From Impatiens glandulifera (Eukaryota > Streptophyta > Magnoliopsida > Ericales > Balsaminaceae): a stretch of DNA of 64,000 nt. The DNA is taken from assembly GCF_907164915.1 (NCBI RefSeq), contig NC_061863.1, positions 10,293,882 through 10,357,881 on the forward strand, written 5' to 3'. Positions 45,510 through 56,499 of the stretch are shown piece by piece; positions within the stretch are counted from its first letter, which is position 1, and each line of letters begins with the position of its first letter. The notes below the pieces were generated by a model. The model saw only the letters and a program-made list of their open reading frames with translations, did no database searches and had not been told where the DNA came from. Position numbers and translations under genes: made by a program.

Positions 45510-47337
45510 AAGCGATTAGTCCCTTAGGTATCCAAACTTTGATGAACCGGACAGTCTTCTTTGCTAGGGTTTTAACTGTCCTTTTGACACTTGGTCTGGT
45601 GTATTTCGGTTTTCCATCAGATGTCCTAAATGGTGGTCGTCTTTGGTTCGGTGATCTGTAGTTTGACCTACGCGGTTCAGGGAAGTCTTTCTTATATTTG
45701 AGGATTTCGGCTCTTCTTTTCTCAAGGTCAAGCCATGAATCGGTTGGGCCAACATAATCGTATTTTAGCTTCTCTTCCCTATAATATGCGGTTTCCTCTT
45801 CTTCGGCTGTCCAGGTGCTCTTAAGAAATTTTATAAAGGGGAGGTTTCCTTTTGTGAGTCTTGATTTCTCTATAGATTTTCGGTCTTTAGAGCTATTCCC
45901 TGTGTATCCTATACCGCGCTTACAACGAGGATGCCTATAGTGTTTATTCATATCCTTTACTATATCGCTAGATCTTTTATAGGCGGCCATCGTATATTGG
46001 AATCGGGCATTCTCTTCCTCGGTTAGCTCTCTAGTCGGTTCACTAGGTTGTTCGATCTTGGGATCTAACTCGGTTTCTGGGGTGTGAGTATCATCAGGTT
46101 GTATGACTTCCGGTTCGGTTATGATGGGTACCTCTGGTTCTATTGGGATCGGTACTATGGGATCGGGCTTGATGTTGAGGTGTTTAGGCAACATGGTCAA
46201 TAGGTTCTTATATTCTTCTACCATGTCATTTAATGCTTCATATAACTCATCTTTAGTAAATTCATCATAGGGAGATTCAAATACATGTTCCTCATTGGCC
46301 ATGAGGCACGTGAGTTCATCGTCACTGTCACTGCGAGCCCACAAACTTCCTCCATCGTCGGCTATCAGTGCTTTTGGTACCTCACTTCCCTCACCGGCTT
46401 GTTGATAATTGTTTCTGTCATTTTGATATTCCGGTTTCTGGGTATCCCTCCTTGGTTTCCTGCATTCCCACTTAAAGTGTCCCATACAATTACAGTTATA
46501 GCATCTTATATTGGATTTGTCACCATAGTAGTTGTTTGTCGGTTGGCTCCTTTTCATGAACCTCCCAAACTTCTGTGCAAGCATGGCCATGGCGTCCTCA
46601 GTAAACTGTTCGGCTGTTCTGATAGGTGCGGGTGCAGAAACCGGTGTCGGTGTCGGTGCAGGTACAGGAGCAGGTACGACCGGTTCTGTAGATGTGAATA
46701 ATGCTCTGGTTGATGTTGAGGCCGAGACTTCCTCTTCGGTTCTGGATTTCATTTCGAACTCGTATGCCTTGAGATCTTCGAATACATCGTATAGTTTCAT
46801 CTTACGTAGGCTCTTTGATTCCCTCATTACCATTGTCTTTATATCCCAGACACTTGGAAGAGATCTCAAAACCTTCATAACTACCTCTTTGTTCTCATAC
46901 TTTTTGCCCAGAGTTGCTAGTTCATCTAACACACCAGTGAACCGGTCACTGTATTCCTTCATAGTTTCTCCTGGTTTCATTTTGATGCTTTCGAACTTCT
47001 GTGTGGCCATCATTATTTTGTTCTCCCTTGTCCTTTCATTTCCTTCAAAGATCTGAATGACCGTGTTCCATGTCTCCTTCGCAGTTTTGCAATCTCTGAT
47101 CTTGCAGTATGTGTTTCTGTCTACGCTGTTGGAGATCCGGTTTCTTGCATGGTTGTCCAAATTGTTCCTTCTCCTATCATCAGCCGTCCATTCTTTTCTG
47201 TCTTTATCAATGACTATCGGTCCTTCGGTTAGAACGAATTCCATTTCATCATCCAAGGTGACTAGATGCAGGTGCATGCGTGCCTTCCAGTTGGCAAAGT
47301 CATCACCTTCTAGCATTGGAGGCCTATCCTGATACAT
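45496..47337 (-). CDS. gag: Copia gag polyprotein
   Basis: 613 aa, starting MYQDRPPMLEGDDFANWKAR with an ATG 26 bp after the primer-binding site. The UBN2 gag domain covers about residues 55-210 (TWNTVIQIFEG, FESIKMKPGETMKEYSDRF, RSLPSVWD). A proline/alanine linker leads to a CCHC zinc knuckle, CYNCNCMGHFKWEC, at about 278-291, which binds genomic RNA. The long C-terminal tail is acidic and then basic (SNYRSPNQRRPPFRT). It ends with a TAA at 45498-45496 where related elements read on into protease. The protein forms the virus-like particle. Confidence 0.9.
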   Translation of the reverse strand: MYQDRPPMLEGDDFANWKARMHLHLVTLDDEMEFVLTEGPIVIDKDRKEWTADDRRRNNLDNHARNRISNSVDRNTYCKIRDCKTAKETWNTVIQIFEGNERTRENKIMMATQKFESIKMKPGETMKEYSDRFTGVLDELATLGKKYENKEVVMKVLRSLPSVWDIKTMVMRESKSLRKMKLYDVFEDLKAYEFEMKSRTEEEVSASTSTRALFTSTEPVVPAPVPAPTPTPVSAPAPIRTAEQFTEDAMAMLAQKFGRFMKRSQPTNNYYGDKSNIRCYNCNCMGHFKWECRKPRRDTQKPEYQNDRNNYQQAGEGSEVPKALIADDGGSLWARSDSDDELTCLMANEEHVFESPYDEFTKDELYEALNDMVEEYKNLLTMLPKHLNIKPDPIVPIPIEPEVPIITEPEVIQPDDTHTPETELDPKIEQPSEPTRELTEEENARFQYTMAAYKRSSDIVKDMNKHYRHPRCKRGIGYTGNSSKDRKSIEKSRLTKGNLPFIKFLKSTWTAEEEETAYYREEKLKYDYVGPTDSWLDLEKRRAEILKYKKDFPEPRRSNYRSPNQRRPPFRTSDGKPKYTRPSVKRTVKTLAKKTVRFIKVWIPKGLIACGPK

Positions 47338-47362
47338 GTTTGCTTGAGTATTGAAACTACCT

Positions 47363-47374
47363 GCTCTGATACCA
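47363..47374 (-). promoter_or_regulatory. Primer-binding site of the copia element
   Basis: Minus-strand TGGTATCAGAGC, complementary to the 3' end of initiator methionine tRNA, lies two bases after the 5' LTR. Confidence 0.9.
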
Positions 47375-47376
47375 AT

Positions 47377-48665
47377 TGTTAGGATCTAGATCGCCGCTGG
47401 TGGACCGGGGGTTGGACCGGTTAGCGGTTCTCACTCGTAGGGTGGTGGTTAATCCGGTTAGAGATTAACACCGGGGTTTCAATACTACACAACCTGTCAC
47501 AAACCCTTGAACTAGGTTCAAGCGCGGAAGAGGTTTGCTTTCAAGTTGAAGCGGTACACGTGTATGATAGGCGGAGTCGGTTTCGGTTGATGGAGATTTG
47601 AAGAATGGTGGGTCGGTTTCGGTTATCTGGATGTTCGGTATGGTCAGTATGGAGTCGGTTTGGAGCGGTATGGTTAAGTTAGTCGGTTATGTAATAAAGC
47701 CAACAGAAAGTAAATAACACAACAGATTTTATGGATGTTCGGAGATAAATCTTCAACGTCACCCCTTCCTCTCGAAACCGCGAGAAGGATATTCACTAAG
47801 GAATACAAATACAAGCCGATCGAGACTTATTCTCTGCTCGATAACACTCTTACAATTCACACCGAAATTGTAGCACACACTTTAACTTTCAACACTTAGA
47901 CTTTCTAGAATAGCACACTGTTATCACTTGTAGTAAATGCTCTTAGCTCTTGTTATCCCAATGTATGTCCCGCATTTATTCTTCTGCAACTGCCTCCTTT
48001 TATAGGTGAAATATGCCAACGGTCATATTTCAAAGCCTTGAATCTGATTGGCTGATCAGAGGTACAGTTATTCAGTGTCTCAGACCTGCCGGTCGTCTCC
48101 TCAGACCTGACGGTCAATCTCAGACCTGGTATCCTGTTTCAGACCTGCCGGTCTGTAAGGCAAACCTGCCGGGTTTGTCTTTTACTTGATATAGGCACTG
48201 TCTGCTTGGACAGTTGTCTGTACTTTGAAGATTTCCTTTCTGGCTTATCCCGAAGTAGAAGGATCCGGTAGTACTGTTTTCTGCAGCCTACAGTCTTTCC
48301 TCAGACTTGCATGGATATGGAAGTATTCAGTCTGTTCCTTTGGTATCATTCTCAACAGATACCCAAAGTGTCTTCTTGTACTAGTCGGCCTCTTGACTTG
48401 GCCGAATGTCTTTTGGTAGTGAAGTAACCGGACTTCTTCCGATTGTTCTTGTCTTGTAGATAATCGGTTGTTTGATGGATCTGGTTTTAAGCTTTGGCCG
48501 ATCCTTTGTGCGGTCACGTTCAGAGTGCTTTTGATCGGTATGGTGACTTGACCGGTTCGGTTTCTTCAGTTGGTTTTCTTTTGTTCATCCGGTCCGGTTC
48601 CTTGTTCCTGCATGGGAAGTTTGTTTAAGTTAGGTTTATTTGAACCGGTATGAATTTATCTAACA
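47377..48665 (-). repeat. 5' LTR of the copia element
   Basis: 1289 bp. The TATA box CTATAAAAGG is at 47997-48006 (minus strand), placing transcription start near 47970. U3, just upstream of it, holds the direct repeats listed separately. Confidence 0.95.
48078..48178 (-). promoter_or_regulatory. Direct repeats upstream of the copia TATA box
   Basis: Variants of CAGACCTGCCGGTC occur four times, with a related AAACCTGCCGGG, within about 100 bp just upstream of the TATA box. They are also present in the other LTR (about 35555-35655). Such clusters in plant LTRs often act as transcription-factor binding sites. Here that is an inference. Confidence 0.5.
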
Positions 48666-49164
48666 ACTGTTAAAAATAAAATTAAAAATGCTATGGGTAT
48701 GTTGCGAACTTGCAATTTAACAAAAACAAGTAAAACCCTTTAACCAACTAGACTAAGAAGACTTTATATTTTAAATTATACACAAAAATTTGATGAACGC
48801 GAGACGTTTTAAAAATCTAAGTTTAACTTTTTAAATAACTAATCTATCTATATATATAATGATGCTTAATTTTCAAAGTGCTCGGATTACTGGGTCGACA
48901 GCTGTGGTTAATTTGAATATTTATGTGAGAGTAAATGGATATTTTGGTCGGATTGTGGGTTGACCCACCCATAAATTTAAAACTGTTAAAAATAAAGTTA
49001 AAAATGCTATGGGTATGTTTCGAACTTGCAATCTACCAAAAATAAGTAAAACATTTTAACCAACTAGACTAAGAAAACTTTATATTTTAAATTCTACATT
49101 AGATTTTATAAACGCGAACATTTTAATAGTATAAGTCTAACATTTTAACTAACTAATCTATATA

Positions 49165-49275
<111 letters not shown>

Positions 49276-49486
49276 CGATGCTTAATTTTCAAAGTGTTTG
49301 GATTGTAGGGTCGAGAGTTGTGGTTAATTTGGATATATATGTGAGAGTAAATGAATATTTGGGTCGGATTTTGGGTTGATCCGCCCATAAATTTAAAACG
49401 GTTAAAAATGGTATCACATTTTAACGGTAATTTTTTTTCTCAATTTTTATATTATTACTTGTGCAAATGCACTGGCTAAATTCTAG

Positions 49487-50570
49487 TTGTCATACTAGTT
49501 GAAAAAGTGTATAAAATCAATTTTATGGTCCTAAATAATTTTAGGAATACAAATAAATGAATTTATATTATTTGGACAAAGGAGGAAAGTTATGGCTTGT
49601 AAGTTGAGATATTAAATTCGTAGTCAATGAGTACTTAAAAATTTATTTTTTTAAATAAAAATTTCATACATTATATATATTTTTTTTTTGTTAATTTTTA
49701 TAAATTAATTAAATAAATTAAATAAGTAAAAGAATATAAATAAATAAAATAAAACTAACAAGGCCTAAGGGAGTTTGGTCAGATCGACCGCGGGTCGGCT
49801 CGGGTGCAGACATGTGGGTTTGCGGGCTAGGAGACGTTTTCTATATCGCATGTGAGAAATTTAGTCGAAAAACATGTTATGGATGATTTTCTTAGTAAAA
49901 AATCAGGTCATTTCGTAGCGTAGCTGAAAATTGGGTTGGAGGACAAGTCCTCACTAGTTTTCTTGGTCGAGAACTTAGAGAGGACAAATTCTTTAGTCGC
50001 CCATGTAAAACACGGTCAAATAACATGTCATGGCTAATTTTCTCGATAAAAAACCAAGCCATGCCAAATATTCTCGGCCTCTTTTCCACTGTCGTAAACA
50101 GAGAAGGGTACTAGTACTATAGACAAATTACCAACCGGTAAAGTAATGGGAAGATCTTTTAATAAGATTATAAAAAATTACAAACCATTCTAAACTTTGT
50201 TTTAAGGTTGAGAAGTACTCCATTTATGTCACATACAATAATATACATGTTTTTGATCCTTAGTCAGCCCAAGAACACATTTCATTGAATTAAACTCTTT
50301 CAAAATTGGTTGTTTCTAAACAAGAGTGATTTAACCAAATATGGATAAAATTGTAAACACACTCATACAAAATTATAAAAATGCTAATACACTAGTTTAT
50401 TCAATTGGGCTATAAAACAATGAATGAAAGAAAAATGAATCTTTGTAGTGCTTATGGATTTACTTAAGAGTATCTACTAAATTTCAAAGCAAATATTGTA
50501 TAAAGAGAAAAACATGGTAATTTACTTAAAAAATTCAAAAATTGAGGCTCTAGCTAGTGAATTTGGGGAG
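49487..50570. repeat. Segmental duplication block A, right part
   Basis: Collinear with 60515-61600 in block B (for example AATTTATATTATTTGGACAAA and the GTCGGCTCGGGTGCAGACATG-like stretch). No gene. The minus-strand frame 49892-50089 is not kept open in block B and is probably a chance frame. Confidence 0.75.
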
Positions 50571-51380
50571 TCGACCTTGTTATTGTAGCTAATAACCTAG
50601 AATATTTATAAGTTAGTGTAAAAATATTTAGCAGCTAACTCTAAACCTTAGCTATTTAGATGACCACTAGTCCTTCAGCTAGATCTTATGGATCTCCTTC
50701 TTCCAAAATGTTTGCGCAATTAAATTCCTTTCAAGGTTGTGTGGTGACGTGACTTTTATTCAGAGCCCAAAAGGTCAAATATTGAGGGAGTATTGCCAAT
50801 ATACAGAATCGAAAGAACTAATGCGTCTTGGTTGTTGGCTTCTATGAAGAACACAGATGAACTCGAAAAGAACAGTTAAGGCCGAAAGGAGATTTCCTAG
50901 GAACACCCATGCACACGGGCCTTGGTCGTTGGGCAGCGTCCACCTAGGTCTGTGTCCGCACTTGGGCTAGGGTCCTGGCTCGGCTGAACACCAATCTGGC
51001 CCCTTTAACTTCACCCGATGGGCCGATAGGGTCACCCAGTGAGCTCTGATGCCGTCGGTGGCAACTTTTTTGGCCAAATTCTGACTACCTATTTTTTTTT
51101 CTTTCTATAATACCTACAAAATAAATAAAAATAACAATAATAATAATAATAGATAAAAAAAAAATATCATAATTTAATCTATTTATTAATTTATCACTTA
51201 ATTTTTATGTTTTAGTTTTATACTCTGAACATATATAATTATTTTTAAAATTATTGATCTCTATAAACATTGTCTCTAAATAATTATTTATTTAAAATTC
51301 TTGCAATAAACGCTTACATAAATTTAAAAAATAATACATTGAATTAAATATATATTATTTAAAGTTTTCGATAATTTGTT
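50571..51380. other. Unassigned region with a less AT-rich core
   Basis: About 50760-51065 has a markedly higher G+C content than its surroundings (phrases such as CACCTAGGTCTGTGTCCGCA). Neither strand gives a recognisable protein. It may be a fragment of a mobile element from a different base-composition background. Confidence 0.35.
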
Positions 51381-53640
51381 TTAAAAAATTATTAAAACTT
51401 AAATAGTTAAGATTAAAATAGAGATATACTCCAATAATTCTTTTTTAAATAGTAAATATTATATATATATATATATTATGTATATTATGTATGATTGAAA
51501 ACAATCAAAACTTAAATAAATAAATAAAATAATTATTTTTAAGAAGATTGCAAATTAAATAAATATGAAATACAATTTAAAAGATAATAAAATTATGTCA
51601 ATAAATAATTATCTTGCCATATTATATAAAGAATATTAACGATCTTGTCATATGTAATGGGTATGATTCAAAATAATCTAACAAAAAATAAAAATAAAAC
51701 AAATATTTAAAGGAAATTACAAAATAGTTAAATATGAAATAACAATTCATATAAAATAAAATTAAGCACAAAATATATTTTAAACAATTATCTTCTAACA
51801 AAGAAATCTAATTGGTTGGATTGAATATATTTTATTTAAAAAAAAATATAATTATTGTTAGCTAGAAAAACATTACTGTCTATAAATTTATTAAAAAATC
51901 AATTTTTTTTAATTCACTTTTCACTTAAGAAAAATTATCTAAATTATATATTTTATAACAAATAAAAACAAAATCGTTCTTACTTTTTTGTTTGGACCAT
52001 TTATAAAAATAATTATAATTACGAGGTGGATCGTGATAAATATTGATTTTTAAGTAATCATGTTAACAAAGTATCTGCAATTTATTTGTAACAAAAAATA
52101 TTATTAGGGATTCAAATTATCATTTTTAATATCTACTCGCTCTATCGCATCTAAAATCCAAAATATGATATATGAATACAAAATATTACATCCAAAATTG
52201 TATTTTTGGGTGGATTGATATTAATAAGAATCTTTACTAATGATAGTTGTAGGACAAATATTGTATTGCAATGATATATGTGTGATGCACCAATGTTTGA
52301 ATTTTTCTTTGTATTTTTATTTGAATTCAGCGAATAATAGTAGGAATATTTAATTAGTTGAATATATATAATTTATTTATTTATTTATATATATAATTAA
52401 TTTATTTATATAGGAATAATAGTGCTGAATAATTAATTTATTTATTTATACAAACATAAGATCATTTACAAAAATAATGAGAATTAAGGTTTTTATAGTT
52501 GGGCCGGTAGGCTTAGGCTATAAAAATTGACCCTAAAATCTCCTTAAGATTTGATCACTTAGTAATCTAAATTAAATTAAATGATTTATATTAATTTAAA
52601 AATATTATATATAGTTTAAGTATATATATAAACAATTAATTCTTATTAAATCAAAGAAGGAGTTACAAATAAAAATTAATTTATAAATAATAAAAAATAA
52701 CATTTAAAAAATCAAATAAAGATTACATAATATAAATTTGCAAATATTAAGATTCTAATAAAATGGATCCATCCACACAACAATTTCGGTAAGATAACTC
52801 TAAAAACGAACTAATTTAAATTAAATAATAATATTGAATGATTGAAAGTGCTAAAAAAAACCAATTAAGGAAAATCACAATCCAAAATTCTGAGATGTTG
52901 TAAAATTTATTTGTGCTAGAAGGATGGTAATAGCCGAAAAAAGTGTTGCCAAATAATAATTAATTATCTAAAACTATTATAAAATAATAAGAAATCATAG
53001 AAATTATTAATTATTCAAAATAATTGTCAATGTAATTCAATGTTTAAATATTAAAATGTTTAAATAATTGTCATCCCTAATCATAATAGAGATTTGTAAT
53101 TCTAACGGTATGAATGTACAAATAGTTCCAATGAATTAATTTATAAATATTATCAAATAAAATAATTTACACATTAATCATTTTAATTATATATTATTAA
53201 TATTTATTTTAATTTAAAATATTATATATAATTTAATTTTTTCTTAAAATAAATATTTTTTTTTATAAAAAAAGTTGAAAAGGATACTAGAGTCCGGGTT
53301 TTAGAGAAGAATGGCCATTTAATTTAATTTTAGGGAAAATTAACTTTGTTTCAAGCCTCTTTTAAACACCCTTTAATAACTTTTTTAAATTTTTTATATC
53401 TTTTATTGAACTTTTAAAATTTATTTTATTTTTTCATTCAATATTAAATTTAAGACTATTGTTTGAAATATTGATTTAATTATCTTTTACTAAATAATTA
53501 ATAATAATAACAAATATTTTATGATACAACTAAATATTTATGATTACATTGTAAATGAAAGTTAATATTTAGTAATTTAAATTTTGTCAAAATATCTTAT
53601 TATATTTTGTTTTCATAGTTATATATATATATATCATCAA
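51380..53640. repeat. AT-rich DNA with fragments of the duplicated block
   Basis: 51380-51830 matches 13620-14110, and 53290-53640 matches 10840-11150, both flanks of prolamin-like copy 1. Between them nothing is recognised and no gene copy remains. This may be a fourth, gutted copy of the duplicated unit. Confidence 0.5.
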
Positions 53641-53649
53641 ACTATGATT

Positions 53650-53860
53650 TTCTTAGGCTGAGAGTATTTTCCTATTCTTTAAGAATACGATAACCCAGAA
53701 GTAACATCGTCACCCATGACAGACAGACCAGTTTTCTTTGAAGAAATGAAAATTGAAGTTGTCCGGATTCGGGCTCTTATTACCGTTCATGCTAAACAGG
53801 GCCTCCTTGACCTCTTTTTCTGTGACCAACATGATTAATTCCCTACTGTGTCTCAGCCGA
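53650..53860 (-). pseudogene. LINE reverse transcriptase fragment
   Basis: The minus strand from 53832 to 53710 reads MLVTEKEVKEALFSMNGNKS, then PNPDNFNFHFFKENW. This is the conserved PGPDGF..FFK block of plant LINE reverse transcriptases, with two Gly-to-Asn changes. Frames stop soon on both sides, so it is only a short relic. Confidence 0.7.
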
Positions 53861-54417
53861 GATCCTCTTATCAATAATATTGTACAGGGTGTTCAAGTGG
53901 TTAGGATGTTGCTTTTTAGTCCCCCATGAGTTTCTTATAGGAACAGATAGAAACAGATAGCATGTTTGGCTAGAAAATAGCCCTTTCACATCTCAGGAGT
54001 TTTCCGGTGATTTTTCGGCGAAATTTTCTTGCGACGAATTCTTGAAATTATTCTCCAAGAACGTACACATCATTCTACTCAGCAATAATAACAAATCAGA
54101 AACTCAATCACATCACCGGAAAAGCAAGAAACGTCGTTCGTCGATTGAAACACGATTGACACAGCACAATTGACGACACGATCAACACGATTGACACATC
54201 ACAATCGAAGGCACGATCGACACAAACGACACGCTCGGCATGAACAACACGATTCGCGAAGTAAGTGCCGATAACCCTAAATCTCTCATAATTTTGTTTG
54301 TAGCTTTTTCTGATGCTTATTTCTTGATTGCGAGCGTCAGTGTGTTCTCCAATCTTTGGTGTTCTCGGAGGTTGCCTTTTGAAACAATTTTGTTGCTAAA
54401 TCTTTAGGATTTCTGAA

Positions 54418-55009
54418 TTGTCATATTTCTGCATTTACTCTGCTTTATTATTTTGTTCTGCTCTTCAACAATGGGGGAAAAATAATAAAGCAATGAAGTC
54501 AAAGAGTGTGGAAGGTCTCAAGGTGATTGTTGAAGAAGTCATTGAAGGAAAACAAGACAAAAACAAAGGAAAATCAAATACTGTGGAAAATTCTGAAGAA
54601 AATATTGTAGGAAAGAAGGGAAAGAAGGTTTCTGAAGAAATAATGTAGGAAATCAAGGAAATAATGAAGGAGTCTGGAAGGTTGTTTATAATGAAAGAGT
54701 AAATCTGTTTGGCCTCAAAAACCAAATCACCAATATTCTGATGCATTCTAAAAAAGGAGAGATTGTTCTTAATAAGGAGAAAGTCCAGCATATATAACAA
54801 TTCAACTCAATATTCATTATCTTCAGGACTGGAATTTGCTGAAGAAGGAAGAATATGAAGAGATAGTAAACTGGTCAATGGCTATAATGAGGGAGCTGAT
54901 GAAGACCCCTAAATCGAAGACTTATACTATCAGAAGCAACTCTACCTGGAAAGTAAATGAGGTATGGAATAAAAATGCAGGAAAGAAAGTTGAAGACCAT
55001 GCCTACAAA
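54418..55009 (+). pseudogene. Unrecognised lysine/glutamate-rich coding region, interrupted
   Basis: A 76-codon frame (54418-54648) has a Lys/Glu-rich part (VEGLKVIVEEVIEGKQDKNK). After stops, a second stretch near 54840-55009 reads EEYEEIVNWSMAIMRELMKT and continues to KVEDHAYK. At 55009 the frame is cut by a hAT-type element and resumes at 56411 with GYKGKIFLGMLKQK and a stop. The join is seamless once the element and one target duplication are removed. I do not recognise the protein. It may be part of a LINE or a host gene relic. Confidence 0.4.
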
Positions 55010-55075
55010 TAGGGGCGAAGCCAGGATTTTAAATCTACCCGGCTAAAAACATTTTTACAAAAACTAATATATAAC

Positions 55076-55595
55076 CAAGGCAGTTAAAATCTCGAGTTGA
55101 CTCTTAAAATCTTACGATTTTACGATTTCACATAAGGTTAACGATTCTGATTTTAAGTAACTCTTACATAGGTAAACTCTTACGATTTTAAATTTACGAT
55201 GATAAGATTTTACGAGTTTACGAGTTTATAAATAATTTTGATTTTACGATTATATACGATTTTACGTTTAAAAATATATTTATATTTAAAAAATAAAAAA
55301 TAAAATTATTATTTTTCATATAAATTAATTAAAATAATTAATTTTGTAAGTATAATTTTTTTATATTATTATTTATTTATTATTATTATTTAATTAATTT
55401 AATATTTAAATATATAAATTTTTTTAAAAACGTTAATTAAAAAATACTTAATTATATATATATAAATAATAATAATAATAATATATAACTATTATTTTTT
55501 AATATGAAACTCTTACGATTTCAAGTAAACTCTAGATTTTACGAGTTTACAACTAGTCAACGATTTTACGTAAACTCTCGATTCTGACAGCCTTG
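55076..55595. mobile_element. hAT-type miniature element nested in the previous one
   Basis: It begins CAAGGCAGTTAAAATC and ends GATTCTGACAGCCTTG, an imperfect inverted pair. The perfect 8-bp target duplication TATATAAC lies at 55068-55075 and 55596-55603. The interior is AT-rich with many TTTACGA/CTCTTACGATTTTA motifs near both ends. Confidence 0.9.
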
Positions 55596-55627
55596 TATAT
55601 AACGCAAATTTTTTAGTAGTCTATGAT

Positions 55628-55850
55628 ATATTAAAAAATTGTGAATTGTTAAAGCACAACGAAACAAAAATCATGACATTATTTATTAAATAGTACATAA
55701 TTTACAGGATGTCGCCCACGTAAAAATATGCCGACAGAATGTGGTTCTTCGTTTTCTCTGTGGCGACATCCTATAAATCATGAACTATTTAAAAAACGAT
55801 GTCATGTTTTGTTTTGTTATGCTTAAACAATTCATATATTTTTTAGGTAT
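55628..55850. repeat. Long imperfect palindrome (hairpin)
   Basis: The left arm (GTGAATTGTTAAAGCACAAC onward, to CAGGATGTCGCCCAC) is mirrored by the right arm (GTGGCGACATCCTATAAATC to AAACAATTCATATATT). The arms are each about 80-90 bp around a 45-bp loop. A transcript across it would fold into a long stem. The frame 55780-55974 only crosses one arm. Confidence 0.8.
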
Positions 55851-56499
55851 GTTTGATACGATTCAGCTTATACTATATGACGATATATATAGAGACTTAA
55901 CGTCTAGTAAGAAAAAAAAATTAAATTTTCAAATTAGGACGGTAACTATTATTGTTCGGGACATAATTTCTTAATTAAGCTGTATAAATTATATATAGTT
56001 TAAGGTTAGGTGACTAAATTTATTTATGAATGAATAAGTTATAGACTTTTCATTTAGGAATGATAAATTATATATTATTGAGTCTGTTTATTTATTAGAA
56101 ATTAATAAATTAGGAGGTTAAAGATGGTTAATTAATTATGAATAAATATATTATATAGTACATTAGTATTTATGTTGAAAATAATAAGAATCAATAAATA
56201 AGATATGTTATATATTTATGCATAAATATATTTATAATATATATATATATTATAGTGTAACATGTGATGCCTCTAACTAAGTATATAAAATTAATACATT
56301 AGTAAGTAATATAATTATATATTATATACTACGTATCTATTAAGGAGTTGGGGGCCCCTGGGCTGAGCCCGGTTACCCCGGTGAGTGGCTCCGCCCCGCC
56401 TACCTATAAAGGCTACAAAGGAAAAATCTTCTTGGGAATGTTAAAACAAAAGTGAATGTATTTAATTCTTTTTTTGAATTTAAACTCCCAAAATAAATA

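Larger units (their letters stand above)
34851..48665 (-). mobile_element. Sirevirus-like Ty1/copia retrotransposon with extra genes (13.8 kb)
   Basis: Both LTRs are 1289 bp, start TGTTAG and end CTAACA. The target duplication ACTGT is perfect (34846-34850 and 48666-48670). By eye the LTRs differ at about ten positions with no indels, so insertion was recent. Transcription runs right to left: 5' LTR, primer-binding site for initiator Met tRNA, gag, protease, integrase, reverse transcriptase, RNase H (the copia order), then about 5.5 kb of extra ORFs, a polypurine tract and the 3' LTR. At least three breaks interrupt its coding frames, so this copy may be defective. Confidence 0.95.
55010..56402. 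mobile_element. hAT-type non-autonomous element (1.4 kb)
   Basis: The ends are imperfect inverted repeats: TAGGGGCGAAGCCA on the left, and on the right the reverse complement of TAGGCGGGGCGGAGCCA. The 8-bp flanks CCTACAAA (55002-55009) and CCTATAAA (56403-56410) match at 7 of 8 positions. No transposase is visible. It contains another element and a long palindrome. Confidence 0.75.

Noticed and set aside
42234..48665. Many plus-strand frames opposite the copia genes
   Set aside because: Shadows of gag and pol on the other strand. They have no domains and are interrupted where the true genes are not.
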